A stretch of 42,899 nucleotides of DNA from Prevotella sp. (lineage in GTDB: Bacteria > Bacteroidota > Bacteroidia > Bacteroidales > Bacteroidaceae). The stretch spans positions 1 to 42,899 of the forward strand of contig JAFUZD010000115.1 in assembly GCA_017476785.1 (NCBI GenBank). The letters run 5' to 3'. The notes below the pieces were generated by a model that worked only from the letters and a program-made list of their open reading frames with translations, did no database searches and had not been told where the DNA came from. Of this stretch, positions 7,839 to 17,365 are shown one piece after another (the stretch's first letter is position 1; each line of letters begins with the position of its first letter). A program made the position numbers and the translations under genes.

Positions 7839-8236
7839 TGGAGCTGGAGGGAGTCGAACCCTCGTCCGCACGAGGAAACCATACGCTTTCTACACGCTTA
7901 TTCCGGCCTTCATTTTCGTGATGCAACAAGACCCGGACCACCAATTGCATCCTTATCTCTTAAGACTTCACCTACGGGTCAGAGCTCCCCGACGGCTATT
8001 TCCGATTTCCCTGCACCGCTGAACCCGCAAGATTCGGAACAACATCCGCGGAGCGATGTCTCGTTCCCCCGCCTTGCAGGGGAATTAAGCTCGTGATCTA
8101 CTATACTTCGATCAAGCAGCGAGAGCGTACTTGTTTTCGCCAATTAATTGTCCGACCGAATGGATTATGGAGCCTACAGCCGTCGCTCCGCGTGCTTACG
8201 TACCATCTCATCTCGCCGTCAAATCCAGTCAACCCC
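7839..8236 (-). ncRNA. ssrA: tmRNA (transfer-messenger RNA), tag GENKYALAA
   Basis: Transfer-messenger RNA rescues stalled ribosomes. The 5' end (at 8236 reading leftward) is GGGGTTGACTGGATTTGACG, the typical tmRNA start. The 3' end carries GGTTCGACTCCCTCCAGCTCC, a T-arm followed by an acceptor strand that pairs with the 5' GGGGTTG. The CCA end is not encoded. The tag frame at 8141-8112 reads GGC GAA AAC AAG TAC GCT CTC GCT GCT TGA, giving GENKYALAA, ending in the ALAA degradation signal. A length near 400 bases is normal for one-piece tmRNA. The ends are inferred from acceptor pairing and could be off by a base or two. Confidence 0.95.
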
Positions 8237-8262
8237 AAGTATGATGATGTACGGAAATCGCT

Positions 8263-8271
8263 GCAAAGATA
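8263..8271 (-). promoter_or_regulatory. -7 promoter box of tmRNA
   Basis: TATCTTTGC on the minus strand, about 27 bases upstream of the mature tmRNA 5' end, so a short 5' leader would be removed by processing. Confidence 0.6.
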
Positions 8272-8367
8272 AGAATTTATTACGAATAGCAAAGCAAAAA
8301 AAGCGAAAATTAGCGCGTTGGGGGCGCATTTTTCAGCATTCGTGGCCGCTGATTCACAATAATTTCC

Positions 8368-8376
8368 TATCTTTGC
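8368..8376 (+). promoter_or_regulatory. -7 promoter box of the exopolysaccharide operon
   Basis: TATCTTTGC, predicting transcription from about 8383 into the exporter gene at 8450. No further clear -7 box is seen before the tightly packed genes downstream to 18183. Confidence 0.6.
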
Positions 8377-8449
8377 AACAATTTTACGGATTTTGAGTTA
8401 TATATATAATAAGGTAAGATTCAAAGAACAGAAAACTATAATCATCTAT

Positions 8450-10996
8450 ATGAGAAGAGCGATACTGATTGTGATGATGGCAATGTTCTGCTCCGTAGGG
8501 ATGCAGGCACAGTCGTCAATGACCGACCAGCAGGTGATGGCCTTCATCGTGGAGCAGCACGACAAAGGCGTGGAGCAAAGCAAGATAGTGACCCAGCTGA
8601 TGCAGCGTGGCGTCACCGTGGAGCAGATTCGCCGCGTCAGACGCAAATACGAGCGCGAGCAAGGAAACACGGCAGTGGGCGCACGCGACCTGACCACCGA
8701 CGAGCAGACGCGGACGCGAATGCGCGAAAACAATGCCGCAGCCGCCCGCCGCAACGGCAACTACCAGCAGGACCAGCCGCAGGGACAGTACCAGCGCAAG
8801 CGGGCCAAGAAGAAGGGAGCCAAGAACACCTACGACGAGAACGACCCCGAATATATGCAGATGATGGAGGACCTGAACGGATTCGCACCCGACTCTACCC
8901 TACTGCTCGAACAGCAGTATATGGAGATGCGCCGTCGCGAGGACGAAAGCAAGCGTAAGGTCTTCGGCCGCGACATCTTCAACAACGAAGAGCTGTCGTT
9001 TGAGCCGAATATGAACATCGCCACCCCGCAGAACTACCGGCTGGGACCGGGCGACGCCGTATTTGTCGACGTCTGGGGAGCCTCGCAAAAGAGCTTTGAA
9101 AGCACCGTCTCGCCCGACGGCACCATCCTGATAGAGGGCTACGGTCCCGTGGAGGTGGGTGGACTGACGGTAGAACAGGCCAATGCCCGTCTGCGCTCGC
9201 AGGTGGGAGCCCGTTACCAGAGCTCTCAAATCAAGCTGACCGTAGGACAGACCAAGACCATAATGGTCAACGTGATGGGCGAGGTAGTCACGCCGGGCAC
9301 CTACACGCTGTCGGCCTTTGCCACCGTCTTCCACGCGCTCTATATGGCCGGTGGTATCGGCGAAATCGGAACGTTGCGCAACATCAAAGTATATCGCAAC
9401 AACAAGCTCATCACCACCGTCGACATCTACGACTATATCCTCAACGGCAAGCTGACCGGCAACATCCGGCTGGCCGACAACGACGTCATCGTGGTCGGTC
9501 CCTACGACTGTCTGGTCAACATCACCGGTAAGGTGAAACGCCCGATGTTCTACGAGATGAAGCGTTCGGAGAGCCTCAGCACCCTGCTGCAGTATGCCGG
9601 TGGATTCACGGGCGATGCCTACCGCAAGACGGTGCGCGTCATCCGTAAGGCCGGAGCCCAGTTCTCCGTCCACACCGTGGGCGAGTTCGACCTCACGTCA
9701 TTCCGTGTGGAGGACGAAGACTCCGTCAGCGTAGACAGCATCCTGCCGCGCTTCTCGAATATGGTAGAAATCAAAGGAGCCGTATTCCGTCCCGGAATGT
9801 ATCAGCTGGGCGGCAACATACAGACCGTGCGTGCCCTGCTCGAGCAGGCAGAAGGCGTCACCGAAGAAGCCTTCACCGCCCACGGCATTATGCACCGAAT
9901 GAAGCCCGACCGCACGCTGGAAGTGCTGTCGGTCGACATTGCCGGCATCTTGGCAGGCACCGTGAGCGACATCCCGCTGCGCAATGAAGACGTGCTCTAC
10001 GTCCCCACCAAGCACGACCTGCAGGAAGAACAGACACTCACCATCCACGGCGAGGTGCTCTACCCCGGCGTCTATAAATATGCAGACAACGAGAGTCTCG
10101 AAGACTTCATCCTGCAAGCAGGCGGACTGACCGACGCAGCCTCGGTAATGAAAGTCGACGTGGCACGCCGCGTCACCGACCCGAAAGCCGTCACCACGTC
10201 AGACACCATTGCCCGCACCTTCTCCTTCCAGCTGAAAGACGGGTTCGTCATCGACGGCACACCCAGCTTCAAGCTAAAGCCCTATGATGAGGTGTACGTC
10301 CGTCAAAGCCCCGGCTTTTCCAAGCAGCAGAACGTCACGGTAGAGGGCGAAGTGCTCTTCGCCGGAACCTACACACTGGCCAAGAAGAGCCAGCGACTGA
10401 GCGAGATTGTCAAGCAAGCAGGCGGACTGACCAACACCGCCTATGCTAAGGGAGCCCGTCTGGAGCGCACGATGACGCCCGAGGAGAAATTGCGGATGGA
10501 GACGCTGATGAAGATGGCCAAGGCACAGAGTGGAGCCACCGACTCGGTAGACACCAAGAAGCTGGACCTCGGCAACACCTACTATGTGGGTATCAACCTC
10601 GACCAAGCAATGGAGCATCCCGGCAGCGACTACGACATCGTGCTGCGCGAAGGCGACCGTATCATCGTGCCTGAATACAGCGGAACGGTGAAGATCAGCG
10701 GCGACGTGATGTATCCCAACACCGTGGCCTATCGCGAAGGCAAAGGCATCAGCTACTACGTAGACCAAGCCGGTGGATGGGGCGACCGTGCCAAGAAGAG
10801 CCACACCTACATTATTTATATGAACGGCACCGTGGCACAGGCCGGCTATCGCACGAAAGTGCAGCCCGGCTGTGAGATTGTAGTACCGAGCAAGCCCAAG
10901 AGCGGTAAGCTGACGCCCGCCGAGCTCGTAGCCATCGGCTCAGGCACCGCCTCGCTCGCCACAATGATTGCCACCATTGCCAATTTGTTGAAGTAG
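8450..10996 (+). CDS. Polysaccharide export outer-membrane protein with SLBB repeats (Wza-like)
   Basis: An 848-residue protein starting MRRAILIVMMAMFCSVGMQA, a signal peptide without a lipobox. Next comes a helical region (SSMTDQQVMAFIVEQHDKGV) and a Gln/Lys/Arg-rich linker, then the polysaccharide export domain (NYRLGPGDAVFVDVWG). About six SLBB-type beta-grasp repeats follow, recognisable by the VxGEVxxPGxY pattern (VNVMGEVVTPGTY, VNITGKVKRPMFYE, VEIKGAVFRPGMY, LTIHGEVLYPGVY, VTVEGEVLFAGTY, VKISGDVMYP). A hydrophobic C-terminal segment (IGSGTASLATMIATIANLL) could be a membrane helix. It should form the export channel for the polymer made by this locus. It is longer than enteric Wza (about 380 residues) because of extra SLBB units. 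An upstream in-frame start at 8393 would lack a proper signal peptide. Confidence 0.92.
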   Translation: MRRAILIVMMAMFCSVGMQAQSSMTDQQVMAFIVEQHDKGVEQSKIVTQLMQRGVTVEQIRRVRRKYEREQGNTAVGARDLTTDEQTRTRMRENNAAAARRNGNYQQDQPQGQYQRKRAKKKGAKNTYDENDPEYMQMMEDLNGFAPDSTLLLEQQYMEMRRREDESKRKVFGRDIFNNEELSFEPNMNIATPQNYRLGPGDAVFVDVWGASQKSFESTVSPDGTILIEGYGPVEVGGLTVEQANARLRSQVGARYQSSQIKLTVGQTKTIMVNVMGEVVTPGTYTLSAFATVFHALYMAGGIGEIGTLRNIKVYRNNKLITTVDIYDYILNGKLTGNIRLADNDVIVVGPYDCLVNITGKVKRPMFYEMKRSESLSTLLQYAGGFTGDAYRKTVRVIRKAGAQFSVHTVGEFDLTSFRVEDEDSVSVDSILPRFSNMVEIKGAVFRPGMYQLGGNIQTVRALLEQAEGVTEEAFTAHGIMHRMKPDRTLEVLSVDIAGILAGTVSDIPLRNEDVLYVPTKHDLQEEQTLTIHGEVLYPGVYKYADNESLEDFILQAGGLTDAASVMKVDVARRVTDPKAVTTSDTIARTFSFQLKDGFVIDGTPSFKLKPYDEVYVRQSPGFSKQQNVTVEGEVLFAGTYTLAKKSQRLSEIVKQAGGLTNTAYAKGARLERTMTPEEKLRMETLMKMAKAQSGATDSVDTKKLDLGNTYYVGINLDQAMEHPGSDYDIVLREGDRIIVPEYSGTVKISGDVMYPNTVAYREGKGISYYVDQAGGWGDRAKKSHTYIIYMNGTVAQAGYRTKVQPGCEIVVPSKPKSGKLTPAELVAIGSGTASLATMIATIANLLK

Positions 10997-11003
10997 CAAA
11001 AGA

Positions 11004-12098
11004 ATGGAAGATATTAAGAATAAGAATATTGTCAGAGAAATCGACATCGTCGGAGTGGCCAAGCAGATATTTGCCGCCCCCAAATCATTGGCTAAATTCG
11101 TCTGCTTCTTTGCAGTTCTCGGTATCATAGTTGCCCTCAACAAGCCAAAAGAATACACAGCACAAGTGATACTGGCTCCCGAATTGGCATCTGGCGGATT
11201 GGGAATGTCCGAAAGCCTCAGCAGTATGGCATCAACATTTGGCATTGACTTAGGACAGAAATCATCTTACGATGCCATCTATCCCGAGATTTATCCGGAC
11301 ATCTTCGCATCAACCGACTTCATACTGACCTTATTGGACATCAAAGTCCGTCAATTAGACAACGACACAGAGAAGACTTACTACCAACATCTAAAGGAAG
11401 ACAAGAAAACACCATTCTGGAGTTATCCCGGAATATGGCTCAACCGTCTTATTGCCGCTATGATTCCGTCCAGCGATGAGACGGGCGGGAAAGGAATCAA
11501 CCCGTTCCATCTCACCAAAGAGCAAGAAGGAATCTGTGGAGCAATCAGGAATGCCATCAGCTGTATGATTGACAAGAAAACCAGTGTCATCACCATCAGC
11601 GTGACAGACTACGACGCTCAAATTGCAGCCGTATTAGCAGACACATTGCAACATCGGCTGCAGGACTATATCATTGACTATCGGACCAAGAAAGCACGCA
11701 TTGACTTGGATTATTACGAGAAGCTGTATCGCGAAAGCAAATCCGCATACAATAAGGCACAACGCACGTATGCAGCATACGCAGATGCCAACCAAGACGC
11801 CCAGCTGCAAGCATTCATCGCCAAACGGGATGAGTTGGAAAACGAAATGCAAATCAAGTTCAACGTTTACAGCCAAATGGTAACCCAAGTGCAGAATGCG
11901 CAAGCAAAAGTACAAGAAAAGACGCCAGCATTCACCATTATCCAAAGTGCCACTATCCCCAACAGAGCTTCAAGCACGCCGCGCTCTATTGTTGTATTGG
12001 GATTTATCTTCCTCGGATTCTTTGCAAATGCAATCTGGATATTATACCTTAAGCCATTCATCAACAACAGAAAGAAAAAAACTGCGACTGAGGAATGA
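11004..12098 (+). CDS. Wzz-type polysaccharide chain-length regulator
   Basis: A 364-residue inner-membrane protein with a first membrane helix near residues 29-47 (LAKFVCFFAVLGIIVAL) and a second near the end (VVLGFIFLGFFANAIWILYL). The coiled-coil periplasmic domain lies between them, and the Pro-rich turn (ATIPNRASSTPRS) before the second helix is typical of the family. It sets polymer length with the polymerase. There is no Walker-motif tyrosine-kinase domain after the second helix, unlike Wzc-type proteins. Its stop overlaps the next ATG (ATGA), so translation is coupled to the polymerase. Base composition is visibly more AT-rich than in the exporter 8 bases upstream. Confidence 0.88.
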   Translation: MEDIKNKNIVREIDIVGVAKQIFAAPKSLAKFVCFFAVLGIIVALNKPKEYTAQVILAPELASGGLGMSESLSSMASTFGIDLGQKSSYDAIYPEIYPDIFASTDFILTLLDIKVRQLDNDTEKTYYQHLKEDKKTPFWSYPGIWLNRLIAAMIPSSDETGGKGINPFHLTKEQEGICGAIRNAISCMIDKKTSVITISVTDYDAQIAAVLADTLQHRLQDYIIDYRTKKARIDLDYYEKLYRESKSAYNKAQRTYAAYADANQDAQLQAFIAKRDELENEMQIKFNVYSQMVTQVQNAQAKVQEKTPAFTIIQSATIPNRASSTPRSIVVLGFIFLGFFANAIWILYLKPFINNRKKKTATEE

Positions 12099-13231
12099 TT
12101 TATGCAATACCCTATGTGCTGTTGGTCTGCTTTTTTGGAATCGCGGCGTGGAGATTTCATTATGCAGACGATTCCGATATAAGAAATCGAATCACGCTTT
12201 TATGCATCTTTGTATTTGTATTCTTCTTCGGTTTCCGCGGATTCTGCTTTTATGACTGGTATGCATATTATCCAATATTCCTGCAAATAGATTTACATAC
12301 GCTGGATGTTTCAATGCCATACGAGCCGGGATTTTCCCTGCTTATGGCTATCTGCAAGTCTCTTTTCAACAATTATCATTTCTTTATTCTTGTATGCTGT
12401 CTGATTAACACTGTACTTCTCCTCCGCTTTTTTCAGCAGCGCATCAACAACATCCCGCTTGGGCTGATGATTTATATCTGTATGGGAGGATTAGGACTTA
12501 GCACGGATCTCATACGCAATTCCATTTCTATTCTGCTATTCATCAATAGCCTCCAGTACATCGAAGAGCGCAAGCCCATTCCCTTTTTCCTCATTAATGC
12601 AGTGGGAATGACGTTCCATCTCTCTGCTTTTTTCTATTTTCCACTCTATTTCTTCCTCCACCGCAGGTATAGCAAATGGATTTATTTGGCCATATTCGCC
12701 ATTGGCAACCTGATTTATATATTCCATATACCCGTATTCCTTACATTAGTATCTTTCATTGCCGGCATTATCAGTCCGCAATTGAACTACAAGATTATGG
12801 CTTATACGGAGCTTATGCCTTCCGATGGTTTCCGGCTGAGCATCGGCTATTTGGAACGACTGCTCACCGGCATTCTCATATTTTTGTATATCGGGAAACT
12901 TCGGGACATCAGAAAAGACAACGACATCTTCATCAACAGCATTCTGTTGTATTTCGCAATGTTTTTCTTTTTCAGTGAGTTCAAAACGGTTGGCTTGCGT
13001 TTCTCCAATCTCTTCTGCTATGCCTACTGGATATTGTGGATAGACCTGATAAAGTGCTTCGCCATTGAAAACAACCGAAAGCTATTCATCTTCTTCTTGT
13101 CCATTTATTGCGTGCTAAAGATATACGGTTCGACCAACAACATCATTGCGAGATATGACAATGTGCTCATAAATGCACAGCCATTTCACATCCGGGAACA
13201 GATTTTCAATAAGAATTTCAATGACATATAG
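12095..13231 (+). CDS. EpsG/Wzy-like polysaccharide polymerase
   Basis: A 378-residue protein made almost entirely of hydrophobic helices (about 10-11), for example IYAIPYVLLVCFFGIAAW, FFILVCCLINTVLLLRFF and LIYIFHIPVFLTLVSFIAGI. Loops contain the FRGFCFYDWYAYYPIF and YEPGFSLL segments that match the EpsG family, thought to join repeat units on the periplasmic face. It overlaps the Wzz stop by 4 bases and ends 3 bases before the flippase. This and the next genes are AT-rich, typical of the variable core of a polysaccharide locus. Assignment to EpsG rather than classical Wzy rests on these loops. Confidence 0.82.
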   Translation: MIYAIPYVLLVCFFGIAAWRFHYADDSDIRNRITLLCIFVFVFFFGFRGFCFYDWYAYYPIFLQIDLHTLDVSMPYEPGFSLLMAICKSLFNNYHFFILVCCLINTVLLLRFFQQRINNIPLGLMIYICMGGLGLSTDLIRNSISILLFINSLQYIEERKPIPFFLINAVGMTFHLSAFFYFPLYFFLHRRYSKWIYLAIFAIGNLIYIFHIPVFLTLVSFIAGIISPQLNYKIMAYTELMPSDGFRLSIGYLERLLTGILIFLYIGKLRDIRKDNDIFINSILLYFAMFFFFSEFKTVGLRFSNLFCYAYWILWIDLIKCFAIENNRKLFIFFLSIYCVLKIYGSTNNIIARYDNVLINAQPFHIREQIFNKNFNDI

Positions 13232-13234
13232 ACA

Positions 13235-14671
13235 ATGGGATTGAAGCAAAATTTCATATACAGCAGCATTGTGACGGCATCCAACTATGTCTTCCCGCTG
13301 ATTGTATATCCATACATATCCCGTGTACTTGGTGTGTCCAATATTGGAATCTGCAATTTTATTGACAGCATCATCAACTATTTTGTATTTCTCTCTATGC
13401 TGGGAATCAGTGCCGTCGGTATTCGCGAAATTGCCACGGCTCAATCAGACAGGAAGAAGCGCAGTCAAATCTTCTCCAGCATTATCTGCTTAAATTCCAT
13501 TTTCACGCTGATTGCCATTATTGCCCTTATCCTGTGCACCTACTTTATACCCAAGCTGTACCAATACCTGCCAATGATGTATATCGGCATCATCAAGTTG
13601 ATTGGAAACTTCTTAATGTTGGAATGGCTGTACAAAGGTTTGGAGAACTTCAAATACATCACTCAGCGCACCCTATTGATAAAAACTCTGTATGTCATTT
13701 CTATTTTTGTTTTTGTCCACAATGCCAATGACTACACCATCTATTATCTGTTGTCGGCATTGATGGTCTTTGGCAATGCCCTCATTAATGTGGCCTACAG
13801 CAGGCATTTCGTTTCTTTCACGATAACTGGCATAAAAGTCTTCAAATATTTAAAGCCATCAATAACGCTGGGGACATATTGGATTCTTACGGCACTTTAC
13901 ACATCCTTTAACACCATATTCTTGGGATTTACCTCCAATAACGAGCAAGTAGGATTCTACACGACTGCGTCTAAGCTGATGACGATAATCATTGCAGTAT
14001 ACAGTGCTTGGACCAGTGTGGTGATGCCGCGAATCAGTTCAACAATCAGTTCCAATAATACTGCGGAATTCAAGTTACTGATTACCAAATCCATCTCCGC
14101 TCTCCTTACCTTTTCTATTCCTACCATTGTCCTGTCCGTCATTTTCAGTCCTACCATTGTGTATATCATCTCTGGTTCCGGATACGAAGGGGCATATCTT
14201 CCTTCGAGAATCATAATGCCACTCACCTTCATTGTCGGTTATAGCCAGATTCTCATTATGCAAGTTATCATACCTAACAAGAATGACAATCTGCTATTTG
14301 TGATTTCTGCCATTGGAGCCTTTATCGGCATTCTGTCCAACATCATACTCACCCCACATTATATGGCCATTGGAGCAAGCCTTTCGTGGTTCATTTCCGA
14401 AGTCATCGTACTCATTGTTTCCATTTACTTCACCCAGCACCAATTCGATATACAATTCCCGTGGGCGTTGGTCGCCAAGAATGTGGTGGCCTATCTCCCT
14501 GCTACCGTATGTTGCATCTGCATCTATCTGTATCTGCCTTTTGGGAGCATTGCCGACTTCTTTATTGCAGCAATAACGATGGGGGTATATGCTATTGTCA
14601 TACAGTATTGCTTCCTAAAAGAAGAATTCGCGCTCAGCCTTATCAATAAAATTAAAATACGAATAAAATGA
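13235..14671 (+). CDS. Wzx-type oligosaccharide flippase
   Basis: A 478-residue membrane protein with about 12-14 helices, starting MGLKQNFIYSSIVTASNYVF. The N-terminal pattern PLIVYPYISRVLGVSNIG and the mid-protein TILGTYWILTALY-like and LPSRIIMPLTFIVGYSQI segments are typical of the polysaccharide flippase (MOP superfamily), which moves lipid-linked repeat units across the inner membrane. It lies between the polymerase and the acetyltransferase and overlaps the latter by 4 bases (ATGA), so it is part of one translation-coupled operon. Confidence 0.9.
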   Translation: MGLKQNFIYSSIVTASNYVFPLIVYPYISRVLGVSNIGICNFIDSIINYFVFLSMLGISAVGIREIATAQSDRKKRSQIFSSIICLNSIFTLIAIIALILCTYFIPKLYQYLPMMYIGIIKLIGNFLMLEWLYKGLENFKYITQRTLLIKTLYVISIFVFVHNANDYTIYYLLSALMVFGNALINVAYSRHFVSFTITGIKVFKYLKPSITLGTYWILTALYTSFNTIFLGFTSNNEQVGFYTTASKLMTIIIAVYSAWTSVVMPRISSTISSNNTAEFKLLITKSISALLTFSIPTIVLSVIFSPTIVYIISGSGYEGAYLPSRIIMPLTFIVGYSQILIMQVIIPNKNDNLLFVISAIGAFIGILSNIILTPHYMAIGASLSWFISEVIVLIVSIYFTQHQFDIQFPWALVAKNVVAYLPATVCCICIYLYLPFGSIADFFIAAITMGVYAIVIQYCFLKEEFALSLINKIKIRIK

Positions 14672-15399
14672 CATATCTGCTTATTGCCTTATTGCTCGTC
14701 AATATCCTCTTATATTGGGACTATCTCCTATTCATACTGGCTGCACTGCCCATCAGGCACTTCGCCAAACGGCAACGGCTCTCCCGGCAAACATCCGAAA
14801 AGCCCGGGCTGCAGTCTGGCCGTCCCTCCACGGCGAAGCACTGGCTGCGCCGGCGTCTATGGCGATGCTTTACCCAGTACATCCGCTATATAGATCTCCG
14901 TTTGGGAATGTTTCCTTCCATTACGCTCCGCAGGCTTATCTATCGCCACATCTTCCGTTCCCATCTTGGCATAAACGCCATCCTTCACTACGGCACAGAG
15001 ATTAGAAGCCATTGGAATCTGTCTGTCGGCAATCGGAGTATCATTGGCGACAGGGCCTTGCTCGATGCGAGAAACGGCATTTACATTGGCGAGGATGTAA
15101 ACATCAGCAGCGACGTGCAGATTTATACAGAGCAACACGATTATCGCGACCCGGAGTTTCTATGCCAAAGCGATGCCACCTTTGCCGTAAGGATTGACAG
15201 TCGGGTATGGATTGGGCCGCGCGTCACGATACTCCACTCTGTCCACATTGGCGAGGGAGCCGTCATTGCCGCAGGGGCTGTTGTCACGAAAGACGTGCCC
15301 CCCTTCAGCGTGATGGCAGGCATTCCTGCCAAGTGCATCGGTGAGCGTCCACGTCATCTTTCATACGAATTCACAGATAACGATTACTGGTTCTATTAA
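14668..15399 (+). CDS. Membrane-anchored hexapeptide acetyltransferase
   Basis: A 243-residue protein with an N-terminal hydrophobic stretch (LLIALLLVNILLYWDYLLFILAALPI), a basic linker, and a C-terminal left-handed beta-helix (RSIIGDRALLDARNGIYIGE, VRIDSRVWIGPRVTIL, IGEGAVIAAGAVVTKDV). The likely catalytic His is in YTEQHDYRDP. It resembles WcaF/NodL-type O-acetyltransferases that decorate the repeat unit before export. The membrane anchor is less usual for the family and suggests it works at the lipid-linked intermediate. The acceptor sugar cannot be deduced. Confidence 0.85.
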   Translation: MTYLLIALLLVNILLYWDYLLFILAALPIRHFAKRQRLSRQTSEKPGLQSGRPSTAKHWLRRRLWRCFTQYIRYIDLRLGMFPSITLRRLIYRHIFRSHLGINAILHYGTEIRSHWNLSVGNRSIIGDRALLDARNGIYIGEDVNISSDVQIYTEQHDYRDPEFLCQSDATFAVRIDSRVWIGPRVTILHSVHIGEGAVIAAGAVVTKDVPPFSVMAGIPAKCIGERPRHLSYEFTDNDYWFY

Positions 15400-15414
15400 A
15401 TAAGGTATATAGCG

Positions 15415-16311
15415 ATGGAATCCAAAAGCAATCAAACGGTATGCGTCAGCATCATAATGGTCAACTACAACTCTACGCAGCTGCTGATAGAGGCCATCCA
15501 ATCTGTGGTTACCCACACGCACGGGATTTCTTATGAGATTATTATTGTAGACAATGCCTCACCCGACAACGGTGCCGACATTATTGAGGCCCAATTCGGA
15601 GAAGGCGTCAAGCTCATCAGAAGCACTGAGAACCGAGGATTTGGAGCTGCCAACAACATTGGCATTGCCAATGCCAATGGCACTTATCTCTTTTTACTTA
15701 ACCCAGACACGCTGCTGCGGAACAATGCCGTCCTTACTTTCTACCAATACTGCGAAAGTCATCAGCAAGTGCCCATAGGAGCATTGGGATGCATCCTGAC
15801 CAACGAAGAGAGAGAGCCAATCAATTCATTCGGTAGATTCTTAACCCCGGCAAGGATTCTTAGTCACGCGCTCAAGATGTCGCGTCCTCCCCAATTCCAG
15901 CTGACGGACGAACCGTTCACCACAGACTTCATCACGGGGGCTGATTTGTTCATTCCCCGCCGGGTCATTGAAACAATTGGCGATTTCGACCCTGCCTTTT
16001 TTATGTATTGCGAAGAAGCAGACCTCCAATACCGAATGGCGCAGGCAGGATTCCAGCGCATCATTATACCCGGCCCTCAAATCATACACTTCGACGGCGG
16101 CTCATACCAACAGCGGGCCCGCCGGTCAGCCTTACGCAGATACCAACACGACCGAAGCAGATGCCTATACATCAGGAAGCACTATCCTCTTTGGCGGTAT
16201 TTGCTGTTCCGCGTCGCATTCTTTGTTTGCAGGATTCCCGCACTCATCAATCCGCACTACGACCTGCGAAGCAACTTCAAATACTTTCTGTTTCTCATAT
16301 CAATGAAATAA
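15415..16311 (+). CDS. GT2 glycosyltransferase (rhamnosyltransferase-like)
   Basis: A 298-residue GT-A fold enzyme. It has the opening VSIIMVNYNSTQLLIEAIQS, the nucleotide-binding VDNASPDN, the NRGFGAANNIGIANANGTYL segment and the metal-binding region LLNPDTLL (DxD-like NPD), followed by TGADLFIPRRVIETIGDFD and the acceptor-side EEADLQYRM. This combination is typical of WbbL-type rhamnosyltransferases, but the donor sugar is not proven. It starts 15 bases after the acetyltransferase and ends 4 bases before the next gene. Confidence 0.88.
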   Translation: MESKSNQTVCVSIIMVNYNSTQLLIEAIQSVVTHTHGISYEIIIVDNASPDNGADIIEAQFGEGVKLIRSTENRGFGAANNIGIANANGTYLFLLNPDTLLRNNAVLTFYQYCESHQQVPIGALGCILTNEEREPINSFGRFLTPARILSHALKMSRPPQFQLTDEPFTTDFITGADLFIPRRVIETIGDFDPAFFMYCEEADLQYRMAQAGFQRIIIPGPQIIHFDGGSYQQRARRSALRRYQHDRSRCLYIRKHYPLWRYLLFRVAFFVCRIPALINPHYDLRSNFKYFLFLISMK

Positions 16312-16315
16312 GCCT

Positions 16316-17365
16316 ATGAACCGAATTCTTTTCATTGACTACAAACTGGAAGAAGGCCACGTCAACTTCAACCGCATTCACATCAATGCACTGAAAGATG
16401 ACGGATATGCAGTCAGCATTGTGCTCCATCGCGACATTGCCGACCAGCTACCTTTCAATGAATCTGAATATGCCCTCATCCTGCCGCGGCTTTTCAACAA
16501 ACGCCCCGGCCATCCCATCCTAAACCGCATCATCTTCATCCTGACGCTTCTCTATATCAAGCTCCACATCCATTTTCAGGAATATGAGGCCGTGATTGTA
16601 TCGTCGTGCGAAGAAATCAGTTTGGGGCTAATGCCGCTATGCAGGAATATGTACATCATCTGCCACGGCAATGCCAACACACTGGGGAACAGAGTGAAGC
16701 GGTTCTTTATGAACAGACTGGCCAGACACAACTACTTCCTTACACTCAATGAGTATATGGCCGCACCGCTGCGACAAGCCGGTTATCCGTCCACCTACGT
16801 CATTTCACACGGTTGCCTGCCCACGCCCGGCACGCTTCACAACGTTCCCCCCGTCGTCGACCTCAGCCCTTATGCACTGACGCTCTTCCATCCGTCCTCC
16901 AAGACCGACCCGGCATTTCTGAACGAGATATTAGCCGACCCCGGATTCATTTCGTTCATTGAGCAGCAGAACATCCTCATTATTATGCGGTCGGCCGCAC
17001 CTAAGGGAGTGCCGGCAAGCAGCCATATTGTATTCATCCCCTACTATTTGAGCAACCAGCAATATCAAAGCCTGCTGTCACAAGTCGACATTGTCCTCAT
17101 TGCATATCCTGCCGACTTCAAATACCAAGTCAGCGGCATCAGCTACGAATGCATCACTTACGGCAAGCGGCTTCTTGCCTACCAAAAGCCAGCACTCAGC
17201 TACTGCAAGGATTTCTACAATTACGACCCGCTGTTCGCCCATAAGGAGCAACTCTGTGAGCGCCTGACATACCTGATGCATCACGCAGAGGCAAAATGTA
17301 TTGTCACTCCGCAGGACCTGCACCCAGACTATACCGCCGTTTTCAGCAAGACACAAAAGAAATGA
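16316..17365 (+). CDS. Probable GT-B glycosyltransferase
   Basis: A 349-residue soluble protein with two Rossmann-like halves: an N-terminal part (RILFIDYKLEEGHVNFNRIH, VIVSSCEEISLGLMPLC, IICHGNANTLGNR) and a C-terminal part (HIVFIPYYLSNQQYQSLLSQ, DIVLIAYPADFKYQVSGISY, TYGKRLLAYQKP). The late Gly-Ile-Ser-x-Glu-x-Ile-x-x-Gly pattern looks like the nucleotide-sugar site of GT4-like enzymes. Similarity to named families is weak, so this is called by fold pattern and context. Its stop overlaps the next start (ATGA). Confidence 0.65.
   Translation: MNRILFIDYKLEEGHVNFNRIHINALKDDGYAVSIVLHRDIADQLPFNESEYALILPRLFNKRPGHPILNRIIFILTLLYIKLHIHFQEYEAVIVSSCEEISLGLMPLCRNMYIICHGNANTLGNRVKRFFMNRLARHNYFLTLNEYMAAPLRQAGYPSTYVISHGCLPTPGTLHNVPPVVDLSPYALTLFHPSSKTDPAFLNEILADPGFISFIEQQNILIIMRSAAPKGVPASSHIVFIPYYLSNQQYQSLLSQVDIVLIAYPADFKYQVSGISYECITYGKRLLAYQKPALSYCKDFYNYDPLFAHKEQLCERLTYLMHHAEAKCIVTPQDLHPDYTAVFSKTQKK

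Noticed and set aside
7839-8236. tmRNA as an integration site for the polysaccharide locus
   Set aside because: Islands usually enter at the 3' end of tmRNA, which faces left here, while the locus lies on the 5' side; no integrase or att duplication is seen.
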